DNA of 56,189 nucleotides from Chthonomonas sp. UBA6659 (GCA_002455425.1 DKKT01000061.1:1766-57954); one strand, 5' to 3'; shown: positions 15,520 to 24,695, counted from the first letter of the stretch. The notes: a model not told the origin generated them from the sequence alone. Numbers and translations are program-made.

Positions 15520-18504
15520 TCAGGACCCGATCCCGATCGTGGCCTCAAGTTTCTGCACGAGGTCCTCGATCCGCTCGATCCGGCCGAGTTCGAAGCGCGC
15601 GTCGAAGGTCGGCCCAAGCGCGGTGCGAGCGCGGTCCTTCGCGGTCTCGTAGATGCGGCGCTCCATCGTATGGATACCGGCCTTGGTGATCTCAGCCAAG
15701 GCCTCACCAGCTCCCCAGAACTCGGCCGCGAGCCCCGGATGACCCAACGCTTCGAGCACCATGCCCGTTTCGCGCAGGGCGGGTGTGATGACTTCTTTTG
15801 CGTCGACTTCGAGGCCGACCGCGAGCGCTTCCTGAACTCGCGCCAGCGCCTCGGACGGTGTGCCCCGACGGCGTAGCGCTTCCGAGAGTTGGATCGATGC
15901 GTTCGAGATCCCCATCATGTAGCCGAGCTGCTTTTGCAGCGCAAGCGCCTGACTCAGAACCTCGACGGCTTCTTCAGGATGGCCGGAGTAGCTGGCCGCG
16001 ATCCCCAGCGACGCGAGGTTGTTCGCCTCCCAGGGCTGATTCCCGGAGGCGCGGTTCATCGCGAGAGCGCGTTCGAGTCGCTCGCGAGCCGTGTCGAAGT
16101 CGCCTCGCGCGCAGGCAAGATTGCCCATGTTGCCGAGGACCATCGCGATGCCGTTGAGATCATTATCGGACTCGAAGATCGCAAGGCTTCGCGAGAGGTA
16201 GCCCTCAGCGCGCTCATAGTCGGCTGCCTTGAGAGAGAGGTTGCCGAGGTTATTCAGCGGGTTATGGGCGAGCTGGTGCGCACCGATTTGGTCGAAAACC
16301 TCGACGCTTCGTTCAAGCGCGCTTGTTGCCTCTTCGACGAGTCCGAGTCGGTCGAGAAGGATCCCGATGCCGTTGAACGCCCGGCCGTAATCCGCGCCTG
16401 AACTCTCCAGCGTGTTCGCGGCAATCACGCGCTCAAACCAGTCGCGACCCTCACGCAACATCCCGCGGAGATGCCAGTATTGGCCCTGATTACAGGCCAG
16501 CTTGAGGGCCACGACCGGGTCGTGCTCAAGCGCCCACTGCATGGCGATGCGGAGATTGTCAAGCTCCTGGTCGGTACGGGCGACCACCTGCTGTCTCTCC
16601 TTGGAACGGATCCCTTCGAGGATGCCCACGGCAAAGCCGCTGAAGTGATCGCAGTGACGTTTTCGCGCGGCGACCGCTTCCTCCGCCTCCAGGTGCTCGG
16701 CCGCGAATTCGCGCAGCGACTCGAGCATATCGAACCGGCGCGCGCCGTCCGCCTCGATTTCTTGGATGAGACCATGCTCGACCAAGACTTCGATCGAGTC
16801 GAGCACCTCTTGAGTCGCGCAAACGTCTTTCAGAGCCTCGATGCTCGACCCACCCCGGAACACGCTCATCTGAGCGAGGACCCGGCGCGCGGCTTCAGGA
16901 AGCAGGTCGAAACTCCATTCGAACGAGGCTCGGAGGCTTCGATGCCGATCCGGGAGATCACGACGCCGAGTCGTGAGCACATCGAACCGGGCGTCGAGAC
17001 CCGCCAAGATCTCTTTCGGCGACATCACCTGCAAACGCGACGTCGCCAGGGCAAGGGCCAGCGGGATGCCTTCGAGGCGGTTGCAGAGATCGGCCACGAC
17101 CAGCGCATTCTCTTGATCGAGTTCGAAGCTGGGGAGTGCTTGCTGAGCACGCTCCACGAACATCTGGACACTCGAGAAGGTGAGGAGCTGTTCGACGATG
17201 GTCTTGCCAGAAGGCGTGGGGAGCGGCACGAGCGGGAACTCTCGCTCATAGCCGAGTTCGAGCATCCGGCGCGACGTGACCACGGCCGTGACCGCCGGCG
17301 TGCGCTCCAGAAGCTCGTGGAGAAACTCAGCCCCCCCGTCGACGATCTGCTCGTAGTTGTCGAGGATCAGGAGGTGGGGCGAGTCGCCAAACGTGGTGAC
17401 CAGCTGGTCGAGATCGAGTGCCGCAGCACGCTTGGTCCCCGTACTGTCGAGGATCGCACCTCCGATCGACTCGGGGTCCCGCACGTTGGCAAGCGGCACG
17501 AACCAGACGCGGCCCTCGTAGCGCTCGATCTGCTGCCAAGCGAGTTCCAACGAGATCCGCGTCTTGCCGACACCGCCCATGCCGGTGATCGTCACCAAGC
17601 GAGTTCCCGAACCGGGTTCGGTCAGATCGCGTAGCACGGCAAGGTCGGCGTCCCGACCGAAGATCGCCGTCAACCGTTGAGGCAAGTGACGGGTCGAGTA
17701 AACGGGTGGTGCCGGCGTCGTTGCGACTTCGGATTCTCCGAGGTCGTCGACATCGATGCCCTTGAGACGAGCCTCTTTGCGCAGCTGGGCCGCGTAGGAC
17801 TTCATCTCGGGCGCGGCGTCCATCTTCAATTCGTCGCGAAGCCGGTCGCGATGGAGCTTATAGAAGATCACTGCCTCGGCAAGGCGTCCTTGCGCCGCAG
17901 CAATCTCCATGGCTCGGTTGACGGCCGTGGCCCGCAGCGGGTCGAGTTGGACCCATCGCGATGCGGCGTCGATCGCGCCGTCCTGGTTCCCGGCCGCAAG
18001 CCAAGCCTCGACGAGCAGTTCGAGCGCTTGGCTGCGCTCCGTCGCCAGTTGTGCGCGCTCGGCAAGCACCCACTCGTCGGCAAAGCCCGGGAGAAACTCT
18101 CCACGCCAGCATTCGTTCGCAGACTCGAGCGCCTTGGCCCGATCCGGCCCCTCCGCCAGGAGCTGGGACCGTTTCACAAGGAATCGGAACTGTTCGGTGT
18201 CTGAGGTCACCCACTCGGGGTTGAGGCTCACGGTAAGGCGGTCCGCGACCACCGCCGCATCGGCATCGTCGCTGAAGGTCCTTTTCAGAGCCGCGATCGC
18301 CTGCCGAAGGCGGGGCCGCACGTCCTCGGGCTCGTCGCCGGGCCACAAGATCGCTCCCAGCTCATCGCGCGAGCGCGCTCGGCCCGGTTCCAGTGCAAGT
18401 AGAGAAAGGAGCAGGGCGGTCTTCCGGGTCTCGAAGCGATCGGTCGACCGCTCACCACCCGAAACCTCCAGCGCCCCCATCATCCGAACCGTGTACTTCG
18501 GCAT
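15520..18504 (-). CDS. SARP/AfsR-like STAND transcriptional regulator with TPR repeats
   Basis: 994 aa from ATG 18504; an in-frame extension into lipB was rejected. Residues about 5-95 are an OmpR-type winged helix, with a DELGAILWPGDEPEDVRPRL segment typical of SARP proteins. Residues about 97-245 are a bacterial transcriptional activation domain (BTAD). Residues about 285-560 are an NB-ARC/STAND ATPase: Walker A GMGGVGKT (308-315), Walker B HLLILDN (377-383), a GLPLAL-like LEGIPLALALATS motif. Residues about 680-960 are tetratricopeptide repeats. Such proteins switch on target promoters after nucleotide-dependent oligomerisation triggered by a ligand or partner bound to the TPRs. The target is not evident; nearest co-directional genes are a 34-aa membrane ORF and a lipoprotein. 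Confidence 0.9.
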   Translation of the reverse strand: MPKYTVRMMGALEVSGGERSTDRFETRKTALLLSLLALEPGRARSRDELGAILWPGDEPEDVRPRLRQAIAALKRTFSDDADAAVVADRLTVSLNPEWVTSDTEQFRFLVKRSQLLAEGPDRAKALESANECWRGEFLPGFADEWVLAERAQLATERSQALELLVEAWLAAGNQDGAIDAASRWVQLDPLRATAVNRAMEIAAAQGRLAEAVIFYKLHRDRLRDELKMDAAPEMKSYAAQLRKEARLKGIDVDDLGESEVATTPAPPVYSTRHLPQRLTAIFGRDADLAVLRDLTEPGSGTRLVTITGMGGVGKTRISLELAWQQIERYEGRVWFVPLANVRDPESIGGAILDSTGTKRAAALDLDQLVTTFGDSPHLLILDNYEQIVDGGAEFLHELLERTPAVTAVVTSRRMLELGYEREFPLVPLPTPSGKTIVEQLLTFSSVQMFVERAQQALPSFELDQENALVVADLCNRLEGIPLALALATSRLQVMSPKEILAGLDARFDVLTTRRRDLPDRHRSLRASFEWSFDLLPEAARRVLAQMSVFRGGSSIEALKDVCATQEVLDSIEVLVEHGLIQEIEADGARRFDMLESLREFAAEHLEAEEAVAARKRHCDHFSGFAVGILEGIRSKERQQVVARTDQELDNLRIAMQWALEHDPVVALKLACNQGQYWHLRGMLREGRDWFERVIAANTLESSGADYGRAFNGIGILLDRLGLVEEATSALERSVEVFDQIGAHQLAHNPLNNLGNLSLKAADYERAEGYLSRSLAIFESDNDLNGIAMVLGNMGNLACARGDFDTARERLERALAMNRASGNQPWEANNLASLGIAASYSGHPEEAVEVLSQALALQKQLGYMMGISNASIQLSEALRRRGTPSEALARVQEALAVGLEVDAKEVITPALRETGMVLEALGHPGLAAEFWGAGEALAEITKAGIHTMERRIYETAKDRARTALGPTFDARFELGRIERIEDLVQKLEATIGIGS

Positions 18505-18518
18505 GCGTTCGTTGCGTC

Positions 18519-19178
18519 CTATTGTTGCGCGAAAAAAACAGCCTGGAACGAGCGTAGGACCGGCGATTTTGCCTCCGCGACCGAAAATACGCGCCCGAGC
18601 GCCTTGGAAAGACTCGTAACGCCGTAATCGCGGATCCCGCACGGTACGAACTCGTCATAGATATCCAGAGTGTTTTCGCAGTTCAGCGCGATGCCGTGAA
18701 GGTTGACCCACTTTCGTACCTTGATGCCGATCGCCGCGACCTTTTTCTCCCCGATCCATACGCCGGTGTGAGGAGGAAATCGACGCCCTTCCAACCCAAA
18801 CGCCGCCAGCGTCCGGAGCATCGTCTCTTCGAGGTCGCGGAGCCAGCGGTGGAGGTCACGTCCATGCCGGTCCACTCGGAAGACTGGGTAGATCACAAGC
18901 TGTCCCGGTCCATGGTAGGTGACGTCGCCTCCCCGATCGGTCACCACGATATCGATCCCGCGCTCGGCGTACCACTCCTCGGGATGCAGCAAGTTCTCCG
19001 AGTGGAAGTTCGCACCCAGGGTCAAAACAGCCGGGTGCTCGACGAGGACAAGCGTTTCGGGCCGGGCATCTGCGGCGACTTCGGCCGCAAGTTGCTTTTG
19101 GAGGTCCCAGCAAGGTTGGTAGCCCATCACGCCCGCGTCGAAAACGTCGAAGCTCAAGGGCACGTGGGCAACGTTCAT
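18519..19178 (-). CDS. lipB: Octanoyl-[ACP]:protein octanoyltransferase LipB
   Basis: 219 aa, typical length. Transfers octanoate from acyl carrier protein to the lipoyl domains of 2-oxoacid dehydrogenases and GcvH, the first step of lipoate synthesis. Conserved motif DRGGDVTYHGPGQLVIYP, and the catalytic dyad: Lys146 in EKKVAAIGIKVRKWVNLHG and Cys180 in FVPCGI. The partner lipA is not in the window. It lies 14 nt upstream of the STAND regulator and downstream of the YHS-like gene, all on the minus strand. Confidence 0.95.
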   Translation of the reverse strand: MNVAHVPLSFDVFDAGVMGYQPCWDLQKQLAAEVAADARPETLVLVEHPAVLTLGANFHSENLLHPEEWYAERGIDIVVTDRGGDVTYHGPGQLVIYPVFRVDRHGRDLHRWLRDLEETMLRTLAAFGLEGRRFPPHTGVWIGEKKVAAIGIKVRKWVNLHGIALNCENTLDIYDEFVPCGIRDYGVTSLSKALGRVFSVAEAKSPVLRSFQAVFFAQQ

Positions 19179-19254
19179 GAAGTCTGTCGACCCGCTCTGC
19201 GTGGGGCCGACCTCCTTGCCCCAACCGGAAGCTGGAGCAAGGAGCGAGGCGGGA

Positions 19255-19830
19255 TCAACGCGGGACGCGGATGGATCTCGGTTCGGTGACGAAGCTACCG
19301 ACGGCCTGGATATAGCTCCTCGGGGTCGCCTTGAAGCGGCTCATCGTGTCGGCGTCCGAGAAGTAGTAGCGAACCCCACCGAAGTTCACAAACCCGACCG
19401 CGTCGCTATAGGTCGCCAGCGGGGTCCGGGTCACGGCGTCCACGAGGCACTCACGGGGGGCGGTGATCCGATAGGCCTTGTCGTTCGCCTCGTAGGTCTT
19501 GAGATTGGCGCTGGATTCGAAATACACCCGAACCCCGCCAAGATCCTTGAACTTCACCTCACCTTGACGATGAAGGTCGATTCTCGCGCCGCTCACCGGG
19601 TCGAACAGGTACATGCCGCGCGGCTTATCGCCACTCGGCAGATTCCGCAGAACGGTCGCCGGGTTTCGCTCGAAGGCGATGACGCAGTTCACACCGCAGA
19701 ACCCGAATTGGACGCCCGCATAGTCGACGCGGGATACGTCGTCGCTGATGGGGTTGCCGGTCATGGCGCACACCGACGGGCCCGAATCAAGCGCGGGGAA
19801 CAACGAGATGGCAAGCAACAGAGAAGTCAT
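19255..19830 (-). CDS. Exported protein with three YHS-like repeats
   Basis: 191 aa from ATG 19830, with AAGGTG just upstream. A signal peptide covers about residues 1-18. The mature protein is three divergent copies of a YHS-like unit of about 45-50 aa: first CAMTGNPISDD with FGFCGVNCVIAF, second FDPVSGARIDL with VRVYFESSANLKTY, third ECLVDAVTRTPL with VRYYFSDADTMSRF. YHS units are small putative metal-binding domains found near copper and other metal transporters; only the first copy keeps several cysteines (C22, C43 and C47 approximately). Metal binding in the periplasm is inferred. It lies upstream of lipB on the same strand. Confidence 0.7.
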   Translation of the reverse strand: MTSLLLAISLFPALDSGPSVCAMTGNPISDDVSRVDYAGVQFGFCGVNCVIAFERNPATVLRNLPSGDKPRGMYLFDPVSGARIDLHRQGEVKFKDLGGVRVYFESSANLKTYEANDKAYRITAPRECLVDAVTRTPLATYSDAVGFVNFGGVRYYFSDADTMSRFKATPRSYIQAVGSFVTEPRSIRVPR

Positions 19831-19894
19831 AGAACACCTTCGCCGAGGCACGGCGCACCCTCCATCATACACCAGACTTGCCGAATTCGGAAGG

Positions 19895-20314
19895 CTACTC
19901 GTCGGGAATCTCGGTCGGGCCGAACCGCTCGCTCTCCCAATCCGCCAGCCACCGATCCGCGCGCCGATGCATGGCGTCGGCAACGCGCCGCCGGTACTCG
20001 TCCACCCCGGCCAGGAAGCCCGCTCCGGTCGGAACGGCGGTCGCGAACCAGCCGATCAGCGAGATGAACGCGCGATCGACCGGGCGACGCAAGGCCGCGG
20101 TGCAAAGAAGGACGACGAGCGCGAACCCACAGCCGACTCCGACAAGCCGGAGGGTCGTGTGACCGGGCCGGGCCGGGCGATCACCGAGGGCGCGTCCGAG
20201 CACGAAGAAGCCATATGCTGCCGCCCCGAGGACGATCAGTCCTCCAGCTAGACCGAAAAGCAGAGTCGCCGCCGAGAGATCGTACGTCACAGCTCCAATG
20301 CCATTGTACGGCAA
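19895..20314 (-). CDS. Hypothetical membrane protein
   Basis: 139 aa from a TTG at 20314; GTG 20290 (eight codons shorter) is an alternative. Two N-terminal transmembrane segments (about residues 15-40 and 55-75) and a third near 82-104 are followed by an Arg-rich cytoplasmic tail (EYRRRVADAMHRRADRW). No family recognised. It begins 15 nt after the stop of the methyltransferase gene on the same strand, so co-transcription is likely. Confidence 0.6.
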   Translation of the reverse strand: MPYNGIGAVTYDLSAATLLFGLAGGLIVLGAAAYGFFVLGRALGDRPARPGHTTLRLVGVGCGFALVVLLCTAALRRPVDRAFISLIGWFATAVPTGAGFLAGVDEYRRRVADAMHRRADRWLADWESERFGPTEIPDE

Positions 20315-20329
20315 GTCTTCCGGTAATCC

Positions 20330-21061
20330 TCAGATTCGGATCGCCGTGTAGTGCAAACGATCGGCCTTTTTCCGTGGAGGATCGAGGGTGTAGCTCGAAT
20401 AGGCCCGGATAGCCCCAAATCCCGCATCCTCGAGCATCTCGACGATCTCGTCGTGGGAGTGCGCCCGTTGAACATGGATCTCCCGAAAATGCCCGCCATC
20501 GACCCAGAATTCCATCGCGACTTCGATGACCCTTGTTTCCGCGTTGTAGTCGCCGACCCAGTTGTACTTGACCGCGGTCTTGTTGCGCGTATCCTGCTGG
20601 TCGAACATCTTCGTCTCGAAGGCGTACGCGGTGTTGAGGTCGAAGATCCAGCTTCCGCCCGGCGTTAGATGCTCGGCCACACGGTGCATCGCTTCGGCCA
20701 ACTGGGTTGGATCGACGATGTAGTTGAGGCTATCGAAGAATGAGTAGGCGGCATCGAACCGCTCGCCCAGATCGAAGGTGGCCGCGTCGGCCACCTCATA
20801 GCGAATCGCGAGATGATGTCGCTCAGCCTTGCGGCGGGCTTCCTCGATCATCGGGGCGCTCAGATCGATGCCGGCCAGCGTGTAGCCCTCTCGGGCGAAC
20901 TGCTCGGCCAGGATCCCAGTGCCGCAACAGACGTCGAGGAGCCTGCGCGGCCTGAGGTCCTGATGCGCCAAGAGAAGCTGGTAGTAGCTCGCCCACATCT
21001 TGTACGGGACGAGCGACATCAAGCTGTCGTAGTGAGGCGCGATCGGCCCGAAGCTGGCCAC
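20330..21061 (-). CDS. Class I SAM-dependent methyltransferase
   Basis: 243 aa from GTG 21061. Motif I LLDVCCGTGILAEQF and the following acidic GIDLSAPMIEEAR define the S-adenosylmethionine pocket. Motif II-III segments YEVADAATFDLGERFDAAY and LTPGGSWIFDLNTAYAF follow. The fold belongs to the Methyltransf_25/11 group, and the substrate cannot be told from sequence. It lies 35 nt downstream of rpsR; no convincing ribosome-binding site. Confidence 0.88.
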   Translation of the reverse strand: MASFGPIAPHYDSLMSLVPYKMWASYYQLLLAHQDLRPRRLLDVCCGTGILAEQFAREGYTLAGIDLSAPMIEEARRKAERHHLAIRYEVADAATFDLGERFDAAYSFFDSLNYIVDPTQLAEAMHRVAEHLTPGGSWIFDLNTAYAFETKMFDQQDTRNKTAVKYNWVGDYNAETRVIEVAMEFWVDGGHFREIHVQRAHSHDEIVEMLEDAGFGAIRAYSSYTLDPPRKKADRLHYTAIRI

Positions 21062-21096
21062 GAGCAGAGGGTACCCAGCCGCAGGATTGGATCGAG

Positions 21097-21609
21097 CTAC
21101 TCGGAAGCGGGCGCTTCGGCGGCCGGCGCGGGGGCGCTGGGTCGCTCGCCGCGATCGCCACCACGATCCCCGCCTCGGTCACCCCGATCGCCTCGATCAC
21201 GATAGTCGCGATCGCCGTCTCGAAAGCGCGGACGCATCGGCCGCTCGGGCGGCGGCTCGGTCACCACGAACGGCAAAAGCGCCATTTCGCGGGCTCGGCG
21301 GATCGCCTCGGCGATCATGCGCTGCTGCTTGGCGGTGTTGCCGGTCTGGCGGCTCGGCAGAATCTTGCCGCGGTCGCTGAGGAACCGTCGAAGGATGTTG
21401 ACTTCCTTGTAGTCGACGGTGTCGATCTTGTTGATCGTCAGGTAGCTGACCTTGCGGCGTCGCCGACCTCGGAACTTGCCCTCCATGCCCGGCACGGATG
21501 CGAGTTCCTTCTCACGATTGAATTTCTTTGGACCCCGGTCTTCCCCACCGGTAGTCGGCGCGGCGCCAGGGGTTGATTCGGCCCGCGACGGGGTGGTCAT
21601 ATCACTCAT
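21097..21609 (-). CDS. rpsR: 30S ribosomal protein S18, with N- and C-terminal extensions
   Basis: 170 aa, about twice the usual 70-90. The core at residues about 45-117 is a normal bacterial S18: KVSYLTINKIDTVDYKEV, LRRFLSDRGKILPSRQTG and AIRRAREMALLPFV. Residues 1-44 are a Thr/Pro/Gly-rich leader. Residues 118-170 are a disordered tail with an Asp-Arg-Gly-rich repeat block and a Pro/Ala/Glu end. S18 binds the small-subunit platform next to S6. The usual rpsF and rplI partners are absent nearby. A longer in-frame ORF start at 22047 runs over the divergent pcp gene and is rejected. Confidence 0.93.
   Translation of the reverse strand: MSDMTTPSRAESTPGAAPTTGGEDRGPKKFNREKELASVPGMEGKFRGRRRRKVSYLTINKIDTVDYKEVNILRRFLSDRGKILPSRQTGNTAKQQRMIAEAIRRAREMALLPFVVTEPPPERPMRPRFRDGDRDYRDRGDRGDRGGDRGGDRGERPSAPAPAAEAPASE
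21142..21219 (-). repeat. Asp-Arg-Gly codon repeat block in the S18 tail
   Basis: Short imperfect tandem repeats of GATCG/CGAGGCG-type units encode the DGDRDYRDRGDRGDRGG segment and its continuation (residues about 131-156 of S18). The repeat lies inside the reading frame and keeps it open, so it is a coding microsatellite-like tract, not a regulatory array. Confidence 0.7.
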
Positions 21610-21739
21610 GTTTGTTCTCGTACTGCTCCCAAAAAGGATGCGAACGGACAGTATGGCATGTCCGGGGCCGAGCAGTAAACGGCCAGGACGGCCCATTGGA
21701 CCTAGGTCCCTCCCCATCCTTTGGTACGATAGTCTTGGA

Positions 21740-22381
21740 ATGCAGAAGAGCGAGGGCACCGCCGCTTCTCCGTCCCGGGCCACCACAGTGGAGCCGGAAC
21801 GCTCGACAAAGCCGACCGCAGCGACAAGAACCCTGGTTACGGGGTTCGGAGTCTTTTCGGGGGTGAACGAGAACCCCTCGACATTTCTCGCCGAGAATTG
21901 TGGCCGAAGCCATGAGCTTCTCGAAGTGTCGTACCGAGGGGTCCGCGACTTCCTCAGTCGCCTCAATCCCGACAGCTTCGACCGCCTGCTTCTCCTCGGC
22001 GTCAACGCATACGCCACCAAGTGTCGGGTCGAGCTCTTCGCTCGCAACCTGATCGGTGCTCAGCCCGACGTGCGCGGAGAGACCCTAGGACCGGCCGAAA
22101 TCCGCGCCGGTGCGCCGAAAGTGCTCGGCGGAACGCTTTGGGATCAAACCAAGCTCCTGCAACCGGAGCATCTCGCCGACCATCCCCGCCTCGTCCACAG
22201 CTTCAGCGCAGGCAACTACCTCTGCAACTACATCTACTTCGAAGCCCTCATGCGCTTCAGGGAGAAGAAAGTCGGCTTCCTCCACGTTCCTTCGGTCGAT
22301 GAGATGCCGATCGACCGTCAACTGGAAGCGGTCCAGGAAGTCCTGACCCACATCGAGAATCCGCTCCCGAAATCGAGTTAG
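21740..22381 (+). CDS. Pyroglutamyl-peptidase I-like cysteine peptidase (C15)
   Basis: 213 aa from ATG 21740. Removes N-terminal pyroglutamate from peptides in the cytoplasm if active. The C15 catalytic set is recognisable: Glu98 in KCRVELFARN, Cys162 in FSAGNYLCNYIYF, His182 in GFLHVPSVDEMP, with the opening LVTGFGVFSGVNENPS. It is more divergent than typical Pcp (the ERVAiN motif is altered), so substrate range may differ. About 30 N-terminal residues are low-complexity. It is divergent from rpsR and converges on the PBP gene, with stop codons sharing TTAG at 22378-22381. Confidence 0.85.
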   Translation: MQKSEGTAASPSRATTVEPERSTKPTAATRTLVTGFGVFSGVNENPSTFLAENCGRSHELLEVSYRGVRDFLSRLNPDSFDRLLLLGVNAYATKCRVELFARNLIGAQPDVRGETLGPAEIRAGAPKVLGGTLWDQTKLLQPEHLADHPRLVHSFSAGNYLCNYIYFEALMRFREKKVGFLHVPSVDEMPIDRQLEAVQEVLTHIENPLPKSS

Positions 22382-24648
22382 GGTCCGTGGAGTGAGCAAG
22401 CCCTCCGTGGCTGCGTGCCACGTCTGAACGGCCGCACCACCGTCTCCGGACAATAACGGGTCGCCCTGGCCCCGGAGTCGGCGCAGATCTCGACCATCAC
22501 ATCGCCCCCCCTGTCCTCGTCGGGTCTCACGCCGTCCGCGCCCCCACCACCATCTTCGGCCGGACGTTGCGGGCCGACCGGAGTGCCATCGGGACTGGTC
22601 ACCGGGCCATCGTCAGGATTCGCCGGCACGTCGCCGGGGGCCGGCACTTCATCTCCGGTGTCGTCGCTGCGGATGCCGGCCGGAATGCTGTCACCACCGC
22701 CGTACGACTTCTCCTCGATGCGTCGCGCTTTTTCGCCCATCAGCTTTTGCGCGTACGCCATGATCGGCTGCCACATGGTGATCGTGACGGTGCCGCCGAA
22801 CGCACTGCGCGACATCGGCTCGTAGACCCACTTGAGTGCCGCGTTCGGGTTCGGATTGGGCCGTTCGTTGGCGATCCACCCGATCCCGACCAATTCGTCC
22901 GTGTACCCGCAGAACCAAGCATCGCGGTTTTCGCTCGTCGTCCCGGTTTTTCCCCGCGCGTTGTTCACGCTTCGAGCGATACGCCCCGTTCCGCTCGTCA
23001 CGACGGCCCGGAGGAAGCTTGAGATCGCTTCCGCCGTCGACTTACTGATGACATTGACCTTGATGTCGGGCCGGAACTCCCGCACGACAGACCCGTCGGG
23101 ACCGACGATCCGCCGGATTCCGTAGGCGGTCGCTCGGTCTCCTTCGAGGGCGAAAACGCTATAGCCCTGGGCCATCTCGAGCGGCGAGACCGCACCCGCG
23201 CCCAGGGCGAGCGCGATCACGGGATCGAGTTCACTCTCGAAGCCAAAGGCTCTGTGGGCGTAGCCGACCATCGTCGCAGGCCCCGCTCTCTCCATCGCGC
23301 GGAGCGCCGGCATGTTGAGCGACTGTGAGATTGCGGTCCGGATACTGACCTGACCGCCATAACGCCCGGATGCGTTCTTGAACACTTTCTGGTAGCCGGT
23401 ATACGGGTCGCGAAAGACGTATTGGGCGTTGCTCAGGGTGTCGCGAGGGCTGAGGCGCCCGCTCTCGAAGGCCGACGCGTAGACGAACGGTTTCCACGCG
23501 GAGCCAGGCTGGCGGCGACCCTGGGTGATCACGTTGTATTGGTTGCGCTTGTAGTCGACCCCGCCGACCATGGCTTTGATCTCACCTGAGCGCGTCATGA
23601 GCAGAAACGCAGCGGTCGTGACGCGGCGGGAGCGGTTGTTCCGCACCAGCTTCCGTACTTCCTCCTCCGCCTTCGTCTGCATCTTCATGTTCAGCGTCGT
23701 CTCGATCCGATAGCCGCCCGCCCCGAGGTCGATGTGGGGGAACTCATCGTGGAGGACTTCGAGGACGTAGTCGACGAAATAGGGCGCGAGCTTGACCCCG
23801 GCGACCGCGCGCACTGCGGTCTTCCGAACCTTGAGGGGCTCCTGGAGCGCCTTCTCGTACTCTTCCTCGGAGATCATTCTCTCCGAGCGCATGATCGACA
23901 GCACCACGTCGCGATTCTCGATCGCCTTCTTCGGATTGTCGATCGGGTTCTCCTGGCTCGGGCGTCGAACACAGCGAGCAAGCATCGCCGCTTCACCGAT
24001 CGTCAGCTGGTCCAGCTTCTTGCCGAAGTAGATATCCGCCGCGGCCTGGATGCCATAGGCCTTGCGACCGTAGTAGACCTGATTGAAGTAGAGGCGCAGG
24101 ATTTCGTCCTTGCTCAGGACCCTCTCCATCTGCACCGCCATCGCCATGTCTTCCAGCTTGCGCTGGAAGGTTCGGGAGCCATCCGAGTAAAGTCGTTTGG
24201 CAAGCTGCATCGTCAGGGTGCTGCCCCCCTGAGCCATGCGCCCTTCTTTGGCGTTCGTGAAGAGAACCCTCATGATCGCCATCGTGTCGATGCCCTCGTG
24301 GTCGTAGAACCGCTTGTCCTCGGCCGCAATGGTGGCGTTGCGGACGGAGTCGGGCACTTCTTTCCGCAAGTCCTTGATCGGCCTGCGGTATTCCGAGGCG
24401 ATCGTAAAGAGGGTCTGTCCGTCCGCGCTCACGATCACACTCGGCTGGTTCGAATACTGGCCGAGCAACGACTCGAGCTTCGGGATCTTCTCCTGGGCTT
24501 TGCTCAGTTCGCCCGACCAGATCAGCCCACCCACGATGAAGAGCACCAGCGTCATCAAGAAGACGAGCGCGAAGGCGATCTTGAGGCGGCGCTTCCAAGG
24601 GGAGCGCTTCTTATTCGGCCGAACACGACCGGCGGTGGAAACTGCCAC
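22378..24648 (-). CDS. Class A penicillin-binding protein (PBP1A-like)
   Basis: 756 aa. N-terminal transmembrane anchor at residues 22-45. GT51 glycosyltransferase domain about 75-250: catalytic Glu110 in TIAAEDKRFYDHEGID, then GGSTLTMQLAKRLY and ILRLYFNQVYYGRKAYG. Transpeptidase domain about 340-620: SxxK with Ser383 in PGSAWKPFVYAS, SxN in SQSLNMPALR, KTG in ARGKTGTTSENRDAW. The C-terminal 100 residues are Pro/Gly/Asp-rich with a final paired-cysteine segment (EICADSGARATRYCPE). It polymerises and cross-links peptidoglycan on the outer face of the inner membrane. It lies 47 nt downstream of the M48 peptidase gene on the same strand. Confidence 0.96.
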   Translation of the reverse strand: MAVSTAGRVRPNKKRSPWKRRLKIAFALVFLMTLVLFIVGGLIWSGELSKAQEKIPKLESLLGQYSNQPSVIVSADGQTLFTIASEYRRPIKDLRKEVPDSVRNATIAAEDKRFYDHEGIDTMAIMRVLFTNAKEGRMAQGGSTLTMQLAKRLYSDGSRTFQRKLEDMAMAVQMERVLSKDEILRLYFNQVYYGRKAYGIQAAADIYFGKKLDQLTIGEAAMLARCVRRPSQENPIDNPKKAIENRDVVLSIMRSERMISEEEYEKALQEPLKVRKTAVRAVAGVKLAPYFVDYVLEVLHDEFPHIDLGAGGYRIETTLNMKMQTKAEEEVRKLVRNNRSRRVTTAAFLLMTRSGEIKAMVGGVDYKRNQYNVITQGRRQPGSAWKPFVYASAFESGRLSPRDTLSNAQYVFRDPYTGYQKVFKNASGRYGGQVSIRTAISQSLNMPALRAMERAGPATMVGYAHRAFGFESELDPVIALALGAGAVSPLEMAQGYSVFALEGDRATAYGIRRIVGPDGSVVREFRPDIKVNVISKSTAEAISSFLRAVVTSGTGRIARSVNNARGKTGTTSENRDAWFCGYTDELVGIGWIANERPNPNPNAALKWVYEPMSRSAFGGTVTITMWQPIMAYAQKLMGEKARRIEEKSYGGGDSIPAGIRSDDTGDEVPAPGDVPANPDDGPVTSPDGTPVGPQRPAEDGGGGADGVRPDEDRGGDVMVEICADSGARATRYCPETVVRPFRRGTQPRRACSLHGP

Positions 24649-24695
24649 GGCTACCCCAGTATGACGCCTGGCTGAGGGTCCCCGATTCCCTGGAC

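Noticed and set aside
16471..17634. 387-codon plus-strand ORF
   Set aside because: Antisense shadow of the STAND regulator, whose Walker motifs and TPRs are clear on the other strand.
21142..21219. Tandem repeats resembling a short CRISPR-like or minisatellite array
   Set aside because: The units are about 6-15 nt without spacers and encode the S18 tail in frame.
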